Assembly (NCBI GenBank): GCA_946481625.1
Contig: CAMLOZ010000117.1
Location: 1 to 8,613 of the forward strand
Length of the DNA stretch: 8,613 nucleotides
Source: an uncultured Haloferula sp.
GTDB taxonomy: Bacteria > Verrucomicrobiota > Verrucomicrobiae > Verrucomicrobiales > Akkermansiaceae
Direction of reading: 5' to 3'
A program made the translations under genes and the position numbers. The notes under the pieces were generated by a model that saw only the letters and a list, made by a program, of their open reading frames with translations, ran no database searches and was not told the DNA's origin. This document shows, in pieces, positions 1 through 6,577 of the stretch. The stretch's first letter is position 1; every line of letters begins with the position of its first letter.

Positions 1-158
1 ACCGCGGCGCGGACGATGTCCGCCACCGAGCGATGGAAGCCCAGATAGACCACCTCGATCCCCTTGCGGATCAGCTCCATGTTGATCGCCGTGATCGCGC
101 TGTCGTGGCCGTCGCACAGCGGCACGGCGGTCAGCACGCGAACGGGGGACCCGGCCAT
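1..158 (-). CDS. Cobalamin-binding domain protein, N-terminal fragment (IcmF-like acyl-CoA mutase candidate)
   Basis: Only the first 52 codons are inside the window; the gene continues past base 1. The product reads MAGSPVRVLTAVPLCDGHD and so on, a Rossmann-type cobalamin-binding domain with the histidine loop Asp16-Gly17-His18, followed by a second beta strand (EVVYLG, 35-40) and HRSVADIV. In this family His18 would be the lower axial ligand of cobalt. The usual DxHxxG ends in alanine here (DGHDSA), as I recall for the N-terminal B12 domain of fused isobutyryl-CoA mutase IcmF, where DGHDA-type motifs occur. The domain begins almost at the start codon, which fits IcmF (B12 domain, then GTPase, then mutase) or a stand-alone B12 subunit. 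A TAG codon lies two codons upstream of the ATG, which fixes the start at or after 158. The IcmF reading is an inference; the cobalamin domain itself is well supported. Confidence 0.8.
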   Translation of the reverse strand, partial: MAGSPVRVLTAVPLCDGHDSAITAINMELIRKGIEVVYLGFHRSVADIVRAA

Positions 159-163
159 GGGCT

Positions 164-192
164 AACATAGCAGCAATGGCCGGGTGTCACAA
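164..192 (-). promoter_or_regulatory. Candidate sigma-70 promoter for the cobalamin-domain gene
   Basis: Read on the minus strand, TTGTGA (192-187) and TATGTT (169-164) stand 17 bases apart. Each matches the TTGACA/TATAAT consensus at four of six positions. Transcription would begin within a few bases of the ATG at 158, giving a nearly leaderless mRNA, which agrees with the lack of a Shine-Dalgarno sequence. The inverted repeat at 221-243 lies about 29 bases upstream of the -35 element. This is a prediction from consensus only. Confidence 0.35.
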
Positions 193-220
193 ACTTGTAA
201 GGGCTCGCGGTTTGAAATAT

Positions 221-243
221 TGACTGAACGAATCATTCAGTCA
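221..243. promoter_or_regulatory. Inverted repeat, probable operator of the TetR-family regulator
   Basis: TGACTGAA (221-228) and TTCAGTCA (236-243) are perfect reverse complements separated by seven bases (CGAATCA). A smaller perfect palindrome, GAAT-C-ATTC (230-238), is nested two bases off centre. The repeat ends ten bases before the start codon of the regulator and lies in the divergent intergenic region. This is the usual place for an autoregulatory TetR-family operator. A -35-like TTGACT (220-225) is embedded in it, so binding would block transcription of the regulator and perhaps also affect the divergent gene. The symmetry is seen directly; the identity of the binding protein is inferred from position. 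Confidence 0.7.
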
Positions 244-253
244 TTTTGTAGGC

Positions 254-955
254 ATGCCCGTCCTCAAGGCCGATATTTCCGGCAGGCGTCTCCGCGAACT
301 TGCGGAGGCGGGACTGAGCGTCTTCTGCCGCCAGGGGTTCGAGCGCTCCCAGATGGCCGATGTCGCCAGGGCGATGGGCGTGGCCGTCGGTACCGTTTAC
401 CTCTACGTCGAGAGCAAGGAAGCCCTCTTCGATCTCGTGATCCGCCACGGGTCCGCCGAGGATCCTGCCTGGCTCGACTCCCTGGAGATCCCGGTCGCCA
501 CGCCCGCGCCCGGTGCCACCACGTCGTATCTGCGCGAGGTCTTCCACCGCACCGAGTGGCCCTGTCTTGTTGCCGCCTTGTCGAAGAAACGGGTCAAGGA
601 TCCGGCCGTGGAACTCGGCGGAGTGTTGCGCGAGCAGTACCATCTCATCCGCCGCCATCGTCGCGGCCTCCTCCTGCTCATGCGGTCGGCCCTGGAATTC
701 CCGGGTCTCGCGGAAGTGTTTGTCCTGGGCCTGCGCGAGAAGCTCCTCGAACACCTCGTGCGCTACATCTCCCTCCGTGCGAAGTCCGGCCAGTTCCGAT
801 CTCCGGGAGATCTCCGCGCCACCGCCGCACTCATGGTGCAGGCCATCACCTGGGCGAACCTCCAGCGGCCCCTCGATCCGGGCCTTGCGGCGCTTGATGA
901 AGAGATCGTCGAAAACTCGACCGTCGAGCTCCTCGTTCACTCCCTCATGCCATGA
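254..955 (+). CDS. TetR/AcrR-family transcriptional regulator
   Basis: The product is 233 residues, a normal length for the family. The N-terminal DNA-binding domain spans about residues 11-60: a first helix (RLRELAEAGLSVFCRQGF), then the helix-turn-helix (MADVARAMGVAVGTVYLYV, 34-52), with the characteristic GTVYLYVESKEALF signature (46-59) at the recognition helix and helix 4. The remaining C-terminal two thirds is the ligand-binding and dimerisation part, whose ligand cannot be read from sequence. Reading upstream in frame meets TGA at 221-223 before any other start, so the ATG at 254 is the natural start; only a weak TAGG precedes it. The gene is divergent from a cobalamin-domain gene and overlaps the following hydrolase gene by four bases. 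It probably represses its own promoter through the palindrome at 221-243. TetR regulators often respond to acyl-CoAs or hydrophobic compounds, but that is not shown here. Confidence 0.92.
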   Translation: MPVLKADISGRRLRELAEAGLSVFCRQGFERSQMADVARAMGVAVGTVYLYVESKEALFDLVIRHGSAEDPAWLDSLEIPVATPAPGATTSYLREVFHRTEWPCLVAALSKKRVKDPAVELGGVLREQYHLIRRHRRGLLLLMRSALEFPGLAEVFVLGLREKLLEHLVRYISLRAKSGQFRSPGDLRATAALMVQAITWANLQRPLDPGLAALDEEIVENSTVELLVHSLMP

Positions 956-2163
956 AGAAGTTCCTTCTGTTCTGTACCGTCATCGCCACCGCCCGCGCCG
1001 ATTTCGCGCTGCGCGACGGTGACACCGTCGCTTTCCTCGGCGACAGCATCACCGCCGCCCGCGGCTACACCAAAATCGTCGAGCACTACACGCTGATGCG
1101 CTTTCCTGAACGCAAGGTGCGCTTCGTGAACGCCGGTCAAGGCGGCGATACTGCCAACGGTTGCCTCCAGAGACTCGACCGCGATGTCTTCGCGAAGGGT
1201 GCGACCGTGGTCACCGTCGCCTTCGGGATCAACGACATCGGCTGGGGCACCAAGGCTGATGACGAACACAAGAAGCTCTACCTCGACGGCATCCGCACCC
1301 TCATCGCGCGCTGCAAGGAGAAGAATGTCCGGCCGATCATCTGCTCCCCCGCCATCACCGCGGAAGAGCCCGACCAGGCGGAGAAGGGCTATCTGCAAAA
1401 GATGGCCGATGAAGGCCTGGCCCTCGCCAAGTCGCTTGGTGCGGAAACCATCGACCTCCAGCGCGGCATGCGCGAAGTGCAGCGCCGCGTCGTGGAGCAC
1501 AACAGCAAGGCCAAGCCCGAAGACCAAGCGCGCTTGCACGTGAAGGATGGCATCCACCTCGACGACCTCGGCCAGGTGGCCATGGCCTACGCGATGCTCA
1601 AGGGACTGGGTGCTCCGCAAGACGTTTCCGCCGCCAAGATCGACGCCTCCCTTGTCAGGGCCCATGCCGAGAGCTGCACGGTCTCAGCGATCGAGGCCAA
1701 GGATGGCGGCATCTCCTTCACGCGACTCGATCAAGGCCTGCCGCTCAATCTCGGTCCCTTCACCGGCTTGCAGTACCGCTGGGTCACGATCCCGGACGGA
1801 CTCAACCGCTATTGGCTGATCGTGAAGAACCTTCCTGCCGGGGATTACCAGATCACGGTCGATGGCCGGTCCTTGGGGAAGGAGAATGCCAGCACCCTCG
1901 ACCGCGGCGTCAACATCGCCTCGAAAACGGGGGATGCTTGGCACCCCGGCGGTCCTTGGGACGCGCAGTCCTGCGTGGTTAAGGAACTCGTGGATGCCCG
2001 GGACAAGCTCAGCGAAGCAGGCCGACTTCAAGGCAACCTCCTCGGCGTGCAGGGAGATGCCGTGCCGAAAGAGATCTCCAGGCAGAACGATTTGCTCGTC
2101 GAACTGCAGCGCCAAGCCGCCAAGCCCCGCCCCTACCGCTTCACCATCACTCCGGTAAAGTAA
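952..2163 (+). CDS. Secreted SGNH/GDSL-type hydrolase (putative esterase)
   Basis: The 403-residue product has a short signal peptide (MKKFLLFCTVIATARA, likely cut after Ala16). The four SGNH blocks follow in order: GDSIT with nucleophile Ser32, a GQGGDT block with Gly65 as oxyanion-hole residue, GIND with Asn94, and DGIHL with Asp199 and His202. The protein should therefore be an exported hydrolase acting on ester or acetyl groups, for example on polysaccharide decorations or lipids; the substrate is unknown. The catalytic domain ends near residue 215. The remaining about 190 residues (from about 216) show no motif I recognise; they contain charged helical stretches such as VKELVDARDKLSEAG. 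The start ATG shares ATGA (952-955) with the stop of the TetR gene, so the two are probably cotranscribed and translationally coupled. No separate promoter or ribosome binding site is evident. Confidence 0.88.
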   Translation: MKKFLLFCTVIATARADFALRDGDTVAFLGDSITAARGYTKIVEHYTLMRFPERKVRFVNAGQGGDTANGCLQRLDRDVFAKGATVVTVAFGINDIGWGTKADDEHKKLYLDGIRTLIARCKEKNVRPIICSPAITAEEPDQAEKGYLQKMADEGLALAKSLGAETIDLQRGMREVQRRVVEHNSKAKPEDQARLHVKDGIHLDDLGQVAMAYAMLKGLGAPQDVSAAKIDASLVRAHAESCTVSAIEAKDGGISFTRLDQGLPLNLGPFTGLQYRWVTIPDGLNRYWLIVKNLPAGDYQITVDGRSLGKENASTLDRGVNIASKTGDAWHPGGPWDAQSCVVKELVDARDKLSEAGRLQGNLLGVQGDAVPKEISRQNDLLVELQRQAAKPRPYRFTITPVK

Positions 2164-2187
2164 CCCGCGTGGCGGCACTCCGTTCGA

Positions 2188-2205
2188 TGATTGGAGGAAC
2201 AGTCA
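2188..2205. promoter_or_regulatory. Imperfect palindrome upstream of P450, possible second TetR-family site
   Basis: TGATTG (2188-2193) and CAGTCA (2200-2205) form an inverted repeat with one mismatch and a six-base spacer. The right half extended by two bases, CAGTCATT (2200-2207), is identical to bases 238-245 at the right arm of the operator-like repeat in front of the TetR gene. The arm spacing differs by five bases from that repeat, which weakens the idea of one shared dimer site. A purine-rich GGAGGA (2193-2198) overlaps the site but is 23 bases from the P450 ATG, too far for a normal Shine-Dalgarno role. Confidence 0.25.
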
Positions 2206-2221
2206 TTGGCGATTTTTCAAA

Positions 2222-3565
2222 ATGATCCATCTCGCCCCCGTCGTCCACGAACCCCGCCATTGGCTCATGGGGCCGGTCCACTATGTCCGGCAGGATCCCC
2301 TGAAGTGGATTCCCTGCTGGGCCGGGAAGCACGGCGATCTCTTCACCATCAAATCGCGCCTGGGTGCGGCCACCATCGTCGCCGATCCGGAACTCGCGCG
2401 GCAGGTGCTTGTGGACCGCTACCCGCATTACCTCGAGAAAAGCCGCTCCTATGCCGTCCTGCGCATCCTGATGGGAAACGGCCTCGTTACCAGTTCCGGC
2501 GAGTTCTGGCGCGGCCAGCGCAAGCTCACCCAGCCCGCCTTCCACCGCCGCCGTCTCGATGCCATTTTCGCGATGATGGTCGAGCGTTCCCGCCGCTTCG
2601 CCGGGCAACTGGCGGAAGCCCGCGAGCCGCTCGATGTCGCACCGCTTTTCTCCCGGCTCACCCTGGAAATCATCTCGCGGGCCATGTTCAGCGCGGATGT
2701 CGATGCCTCCGCGGGGGCCGTGGGCCGTCACATCGGCACGCTGAACGAAACCGCGCTGAAGATGCTCGCGCAGCCATGGCGCTTCTTTCTCCCGCGCAGT
2801 TTTCCCACGCCGTTCACGAAGACCGAATACCATGCCCGGGCATCGCTCGACGCCATCGTCCACGGCATCATCGAACGTCGCCGCAGGGGAGGGGAGGTCC
2901 ACGACGACCTGCTCTCGATGTTTCTCTCCGCCTGCGATGAGGAGACCGGGCGCGGCATGAGCAACGCGCAGCTCCGCGACGAAGTCATGACGATGTTCGT
3001 GGCCGGCCATGAAACCACCGCGAATGCGATGTGCTGGGTGCTGCATCTGCTGGCGAACCATCCGGAGATCGAGTCGAAGCTGTTGGAAGAAATCCGCTCG
3101 GCCGGCGACGCCCTCGACACCGGCAACCTCGCCGCCTTCCCGTACACCCGGCGCGTGATCGAGGAATCGCTCCGCCTCTATCCCACCATCTGGTCGGTCG
3201 GCCGTTGCTGCGTGCAGGACGATGAACTCGGCGGCTACCACATCCGCCGTGGCACGAACATGATTATCCCGATTTTCCACTTCCACTGGAGCGAGCGCTG
3301 GTGGGACCAGCCGCAGAAGTTCGATCCCGACCGCTTCCTGCCCGAGCGGCGACCCGCGCCGGAGATCTACTTCCCTTTCGGGGCCGGTCCCCGCACATGC
3401 ATCGGCAACCAGTTCGCCCTTCAGGAATTGGTCGTCATGACCGCCGTCTTCCTGAAAGAGCTGCGCTTCCGTCCGGTGCCCGGCTTCACCGTCGAGCCGG
3501 ATCCGCTCATCACCTTGAGGCCGAAGCATGGGATGAAGCTGGGTGTGGAAAGACGCACGCCTTGA
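2222..3565 (+). CDS. Cytochrome P450 monooxygenase
   Basis: The 447-residue product carries all P450 hallmarks: WxxxR in helix C (Trp96 to Arg100), the I-helix oxygen-activation motif A261-G-H-E-T-T266, the K-helix ExxR (Glu315 to Arg318), a PERF-like FDPDRF segment, and the heme loop F386-G-A-G-P-R-T-C393-I-G395 with Cys393 as axial thiolate ligand. No signal peptide or N-terminal membrane anchor is visible, so it is probably cytosolic. The I-helix AGHETT and the length recall the CYP102 heme domain and CYP4-like fatty-acid or terpenoid hydroxylases more than the short class I bacterial enzymes (usually AGxDTT, about 400 residues), but the substrate cannot be deduced. No reductase or ferredoxin gene lies nearby, so electrons must come from partners elsewhere. 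The reading frame is open upstream of 2222 but holds no ATG, GTG or TTG back to 2164, so ATG 2222 is the start, without a well-placed Shine-Dalgarno. The gap to the hydrolase gene is 58 bases, so cotranscription is possible. Confidence 0.95.
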   Translation: MIHLAPVVHEPRHWLMGPVHYVRQDPLKWIPCWAGKHGDLFTIKSRLGAATIVADPELARQVLVDRYPHYLEKSRSYAVLRILMGNGLVTSSGEFWRGQRKLTQPAFHRRRLDAIFAMMVERSRRFAGQLAEAREPLDVAPLFSRLTLEIISRAMFSADVDASAGAVGRHIGTLNETALKMLAQPWRFFLPRSFPTPFTKTEYHARASLDAIVHGIIERRRRGGEVHDDLLSMFLSACDEETGRGMSNAQLRDEVMTMFVAGHETTANAMCWVLHLLANHPEIESKLLEEIRSAGDALDTGNLAAFPYTRRVIEESLRLYPTIWSVGRCCVQDDELGGYHIRRGTNMIIPIFHFHWSERWWDQPQKFDPDRFLPERRPAPEIYFPFGAGPRTCIGNQFALQELVVMTAVFLKELRFRPVPGFTVEPDPLITLRPKHGMKLGVERRTP

Positions 3566-3658
3566 TGTTCGGCCGCGAAAGGTGACGCTTCCTTCACCCG
3601 CCCTGACAATCGGGAATGTTAACTCGACGTTGCTCCCGGAATGTGGATGGTGCCGCCC

Positions 3659-5995
3659 ATGATTCGCCGCTTCGCCCTTGGCGCTTTGGCTCTTCTCCTG
3701 ATCCTGCCCGCCCGCGCGGACAAGGATCTGATCAAGGAGAGCCGGATCACCCCGTTGGAAGTCCGCCGCAAAAAGGACAAGGCCGCCGAGACCGCCGCGC
3801 AGGAGGGCTTCAGCCCGCTTCCGCGTGCGCCGCGGATCGTCGGGGGCAAGAATGCATCCCCCGGGGAATACCCATGGATGGCCGCCCTCGTCCGTGCGGA
3901 CGAACCGGACAACTACGAAGGCCAGTTCTGCGGCGGGTCGCTGATTCATCCGCGCTGGATCCTCACGGCGTCCCACTGTGTGACGGGCACCAAGGCGGAG
4001 GATCTGGAAGTCGTGCTCGGGACCCATGATCTGGACAGTTCGTCGGGATTCCAGCGGATCGCGGTGGCGGAGATCATCATGGCACCCCGCTACAACGACT
4101 TCAACTTGGACTCGGATCTGGCGCTGCTGCGGCTTGCCGAGCCCGCCAATGCGACTCCGATCCAATTGATCGACGATGCGGCCTTGGCCGCGCCCGGGAT
4201 CGAGGCGGTGCTTACTGGTTGGGGTGACCTCACGAACGGCGACCGCGATTATCCGAATCTTCTTCAGGAGGTGGAGCTTCCGCTTGTCGATTTCGCCGTC
4301 GCGAACGCCTCGCCTGCTTATGCCGGAACGCTTACGGAGAACATGCTTCCCGCCGGCTTCGAGGCAGGCGGCAAGGATGCGTGCTATGGCGATAGCGGCG
4401 GACCGCTGGTGGTCCCTTCACCCGTCGGAACCGGCTGGGCGCAAGCGGGTATCGTCAGTTTCGGTGCCGGCTGCGCGGAACCCGGCGTTTACGGGATCTA
4501 TTCCAAGGTCTCGCAATTCCGCGGTTGGGTCCTCGGCCATGTCATGCCGAACTACGCTGCTTGGGAGATCGCCAACAGTCGCACCGGCGAACTCCGCGAT
4601 CCGGATGGCAACGGCTTCACCAACTTCGAAGACTTCGCCCTGCCGGATCACGTTTTGAACAAGGAGGTGAGCGGTGGATTCGTCCGGTTCTCCTACCTCC
4701 GTCCGGAGAATGCGACCGAGGTGGATTACATCTTGGAAAACGCCCCGGGCGCGGCCGGGCCATGGACCGTCAAATCCCCGGCGTTCGTCTCGTCCGCTGG
4801 GGCAGGGCAGGGGTTGATACTCTGGACGGTCCAGCTTCCGGCGGCCCAGGACACCGGCGTCTTCCGCGTCCGGGCCGTCTTGTCGTCCAGCCTCGCGGCG
4901 GGGCCGCGTCCCCTCGAATTCCCCGGCGGAACCCATGGAACCATCGACGCCACCGATGCGGGTTTCTCGCGGGCTTACCGCCTTGAAGGCCTCGTCGCCG
5001 GGCTGCCCGTTTCCATCAGCCTGCGGTCCACCGATTTCGACGCCTCCCTCGCGCTCGAAAACGCCGCCACCGGTTCGGACCTCGGCGACTCATCTACCAA
5101 CAACGCCGGAGGCCTCACCGGCACGGATGAAATCCTGACCTTCACCCCGGTCGGAACGACCAAGTATCAGGTTCGGGTCAGCGGCGGGCCGGGGGACTTC
5201 ACCCTCGGCGTCTGGTCGCCGGGCAGCCTGGCGGGGCAGACGGTCCTCGCCGTCCCCTTCTCCCCGAAGCCCGCGACGCTCAAGGGGTCGCTCGCCGTGG
5301 GGGATGCCTATGATCCGCTCTTCCTCCCCGGCGGGGAGTATTTGAAGGATGACTTCGGTTTGGACTTTTCTGCGGTTCCCTCCGAAACCTTGGTCGAGAT
5401 CGCCATGAATTCGAAGGCTGCCGGTCGCGCCGGGATCGACGATTTCCTCAGTCTGATCGATTCCGAGAGCGGCAAGCTCGTCGCCTTCAGCGACAACCGC
5501 TCGGGGAAGTCGAACAACTCCGTCCTCCGCTTCGCTCCCGTTCCTGGCAAGTCCTACCTTGTTCGCGCCACCTCCTCCCCGGAGAACGATACCGGCAGCT
5601 ACAGCCTGCTGGGAAACATGCCCAAGATTACCCCGAAGACCCCCGTCGCCCCCTTGGCCGTTGGTGCCACCGTCTCCGGGAAGCTCTCCGCCGCAAGCGA
5701 ACTGGATGAGACCCGCGGAACCGCCAAGCGCGACTATCTGCTCGCCCCCCTCGCCGCCGGCACCGAGGTCGGGATCACCATGGAGTCCACCCGCCTCGAC
5801 ACTTATATCTCCGTCCTCGATGCCTCCGACCTGAGCGTCGTGGTGGAAGGTGATGGCGGTGGCCCGGCCGGGGGAATCCACAACGCGCTCGCCACTTTCG
5901 TCACGGAGGCCGGTCGCCGCTATCTGGTGCGCGCGACCACCTATGAGCCCCGCGAGGCGGGCCCGTACTTCCTCAAGACGTCCACGACTCCTTGA
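3659..5995 (+). CDS. Secreted trypsin-like serine protease (S1 family) with three PPC-like C-terminal repeats
   Basis: From ATG 3659 the product has 778 residues and a classical signal peptide ending ALALLLILPARA (cut after Ala20). In-frame ATGs at 3641 and 3647 would add residues before it and are less likely. A propeptide runs to Arg59; cleavage before I60-V-G-G would give the zymogen-type new N-terminus. The catalytic triad is His106 (TASHC), Asp153 (DSDLALL) and Ser246 (GDSGGP). Asp240, six residues before Ser246, is the equivalent of Asp189 and predicts cleavage after Arg or Lys. The protein has only four cysteines, fitting disulfides 42-58 and 191-220 of chymotrypsin numbering. After the protease domain come a calcium-loop-like DPDGNGFTNFED (314-325), a linker domain, and three beta-sandwich repeats of about 105-117 residues (roughly 418-522, 537-653, 669-777) resembling bacterial pre-peptidase C-terminal domains. 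These probably aid secretion, folding or substrate binding. The 93 bases upstream show no convincing promoter. Confidence 0.92.
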   Translation: MIRRFALGALALLLILPARADKDLIKESRITPLEVRRKKDKAAETAAQEGFSPLPRAPRIVGGKNASPGEYPWMAALVRADEPDNYEGQFCGGSLIHPRWILTASHCVTGTKAEDLEVVLGTHDLDSSSGFQRIAVAEIIMAPRYNDFNLDSDLALLRLAEPANATPIQLIDDAALAAPGIEAVLTGWGDLTNGDRDYPNLLQEVELPLVDFAVANASPAYAGTLTENMLPAGFEAGGKDACYGDSGGPLVVPSPVGTGWAQAGIVSFGAGCAEPGVYGIYSKVSQFRGWVLGHVMPNYAAWEIANSRTGELRDPDGNGFTNFEDFALPDHVLNKEVSGGFVRFSYLRPENATEVDYILENAPGAAGPWTVKSPAFVSSAGAGQGLILWTVQLPAAQDTGVFRVRAVLSSSLAAGPRPLEFPGGTHGTIDATDAGFSRAYRLEGLVAGLPVSISLRSTDFDASLALENAATGSDLGDSSTNNAGGLTGTDEILTFTPVGTTKYQVRVSGGPGDFTLGVWSPGSLAGQTVLAVPFSPKPATLKGSLAVGDAYDPLFLPGGEYLKDDFGLDFSAVPSETLVEIAMNSKAAGRAGIDDFLSLIDSESGKLVAFSDNRSGKSNNSVLRFAPVPGKSYLVRATSSPENDTGSYSLLGNMPKITPKTPVAPLAVGATVSGKLSAASELDETRGTAKRDYLLAPLAAGTEVGITMESTRLDTYISVLDASDLSVVVEGDGGGPAGGIHNALATFVTEAGRRYLVRATTYEPREAGPYFLKTSTTP

Positions 5996-6000
5996 TTCTC

Positions 6001-6300
6001 ATGGTCGATAGCCCCTATTTCATTCCTGCCCTGATCGGGGCGGTCCTGGTTTTCCAGTTCATCCTCCTGCTCCTGGTTCTCGGGCTCTCGGGGAAGATCA
6101 AGCGCCTGTCGCGGGCCGTTTCCCGCCCGGAGCCCCAGACTGCTCCGGAACTGGCCGAAAAGAAAGAGGCCACCGCAGATCAGAAGAAGTGGTTCGAGGT
6201 CTTCCTCGATGAAGACCCCGCCCGCCGGGAATTGCCGAAGAAGGATCAGTTCGCCGCGTTCCGCCGCTGGCGCGAGGAGCGCGGCCTGAACTGGAAGTAG
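6001..6300 (+). CDS. Small single-pass membrane protein of unknown function
   Basis: The 99-residue product has one hydrophobic segment (about residues 7-29, rich in Leu, Val and Ile) followed by basic residues (Lys32, Lys34, Arg35, Arg38), predicting an N-out, C-in orientation. The tail is charged and ends in a compact motif, FLDEDPARRELPKKDQF, then AAFRRWREERGLNWK, which looks like a conserved short domain rather than random sequence. I do not recognise a family. ATG 6001 stands five bases after the protease stop; an in-frame TTG at 5992 overlapping that stop would add three residues and is an alternative. The short gap suggests cotranscription with the protease gene. A stem-loop directly follows the stop codon. 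Being a real gene is supported by the TM-plus-basic pattern and by its fit between neighbours. Confidence 0.75.
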   Translation: MVDSPYFIPALIGAVLVFQFILLLLVLGLSGKIKRLSRAVSRPEPQTAPELAEKKEATADQKKWFEVFLDEDPARRELPKKDQFAAFRRWREERGLNWK

Positions 6301-6320
6301 CGCGACTTTCCAAAGTTGCG
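6301..6320 (+). terminator. Stem-loop immediately after the small membrane protein gene
   Basis: Bases 6301-6308 (CGCGACTT) can pair with 6313-6320 (AAGTTGCG) through seven Watson-Crick pairs and one G-U pair, leaving the loop TCCA. The stem abuts the stop codon at 6298-6300. There is no T-run after it, so it is not a canonical intrinsic terminator; it may still end the protease operon or protect the mRNA 3' end. Confidence 0.4.
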
Positions 6321-6451
6321 GGCTTCGCGTCCCCGCTCTCCCCTCCCGGCTCGGTTTTCACCTTTGGTCGCCCCTCTACCGGTGGATTGCTCCGCTTGGT
6401 TCCATCCGACCAGATCCCCCGCACGGAATTCCCGCAGCGCAAGACCTGCAC

Positions 6452-6483
6452 CCGGAAATTTGGGTTCACCCCCGTTTTTCCGG
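6452..6483. repeat. Inverted repeat with nested hairpin in the actA leader region
   Basis: CCGGAAA (6452-6458) and TTTCCGG (6477-6483) are perfect reverse complements, 18 bases apart. Inside lies a short GGG-TTCA-CCC hairpin (6462-6471), followed by a run of five T (6475-6479). It could be a weak terminator for transcription arriving from the left or a protein site; nothing in the sequence decides. Confidence 0.3.
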
Positions 6484-6555
6484 TTGCCACTGGCTAGGGT
6501 GGTTTGCAGACTCCGCGCCCGCGCCGGGCCTACACTCCGGTTCGACCGCAAAAGA

Positions 6556-6577
6556 GCTTGTGAAAAATTTCACAAGC
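6556..6577. promoter_or_regulatory. Perfect CRP/FNR-superfamily-type operator upstream of actA
   Basis: GCTTGTGAAA (6556-6565) and TTTCACAAGC (6568-6577) are perfect reverse complements with two A bases between them. Within the repeat, TGTGA (6559-6563), six bases, then TCACA (6570-6574) matches exactly the consensus known for E. coli CRP and for related regulators such as GlxR. The right edge lies 41 bases before the actA start codon. No regulator gene of this family is in the window, so the binding protein is not known. The pattern is seen directly; its role in controlling the alternative complex III operon is an inference. Confidence 0.7.

Noticed and set aside
187..198. CRP-like half-site (TCACA) and ACAA-AC-TTGT symmetry near the cobalamin-gene promoter
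   Set aside because: The matching TGTGA half is absent at the required spacing, and four-base arms are expected by chance.
184..897. A 237-codon plus-strand frame overlapping the TetR gene
   Set aside because: It is out of frame with the clear TetR helix-turn-helix and reads as Arg/Pro-rich noise.
2193..2198. GGAGGA as ribosome binding site for the P450 gene
   Set aside because: It is 23 bases from the ATG, and no start codon in the P450 frame stands at a workable distance from it.
2191..2940. Frame starting at TTG 2191 in front of the P450 gene
   Set aside because: It is a different frame from the P450 and encodes a Pro/Arg-rich sequence without motifs.
3581..3598. GGTGA...TCACC hairpin after the P450 gene as a terminator
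   Set aside because: The stem has only five pairs with an eight-base loop and no T-run follows; this is too weak to call.
2147..4165. A 672-codon open frame on the minus strand
   Set aside because: It lies opposite the P450 gene and the protease N-terminus, both of which have clear motifs. Its translation is rich in Arg, Gly, Asp and His with no domain, as expected for the complement of GC-rich codons.
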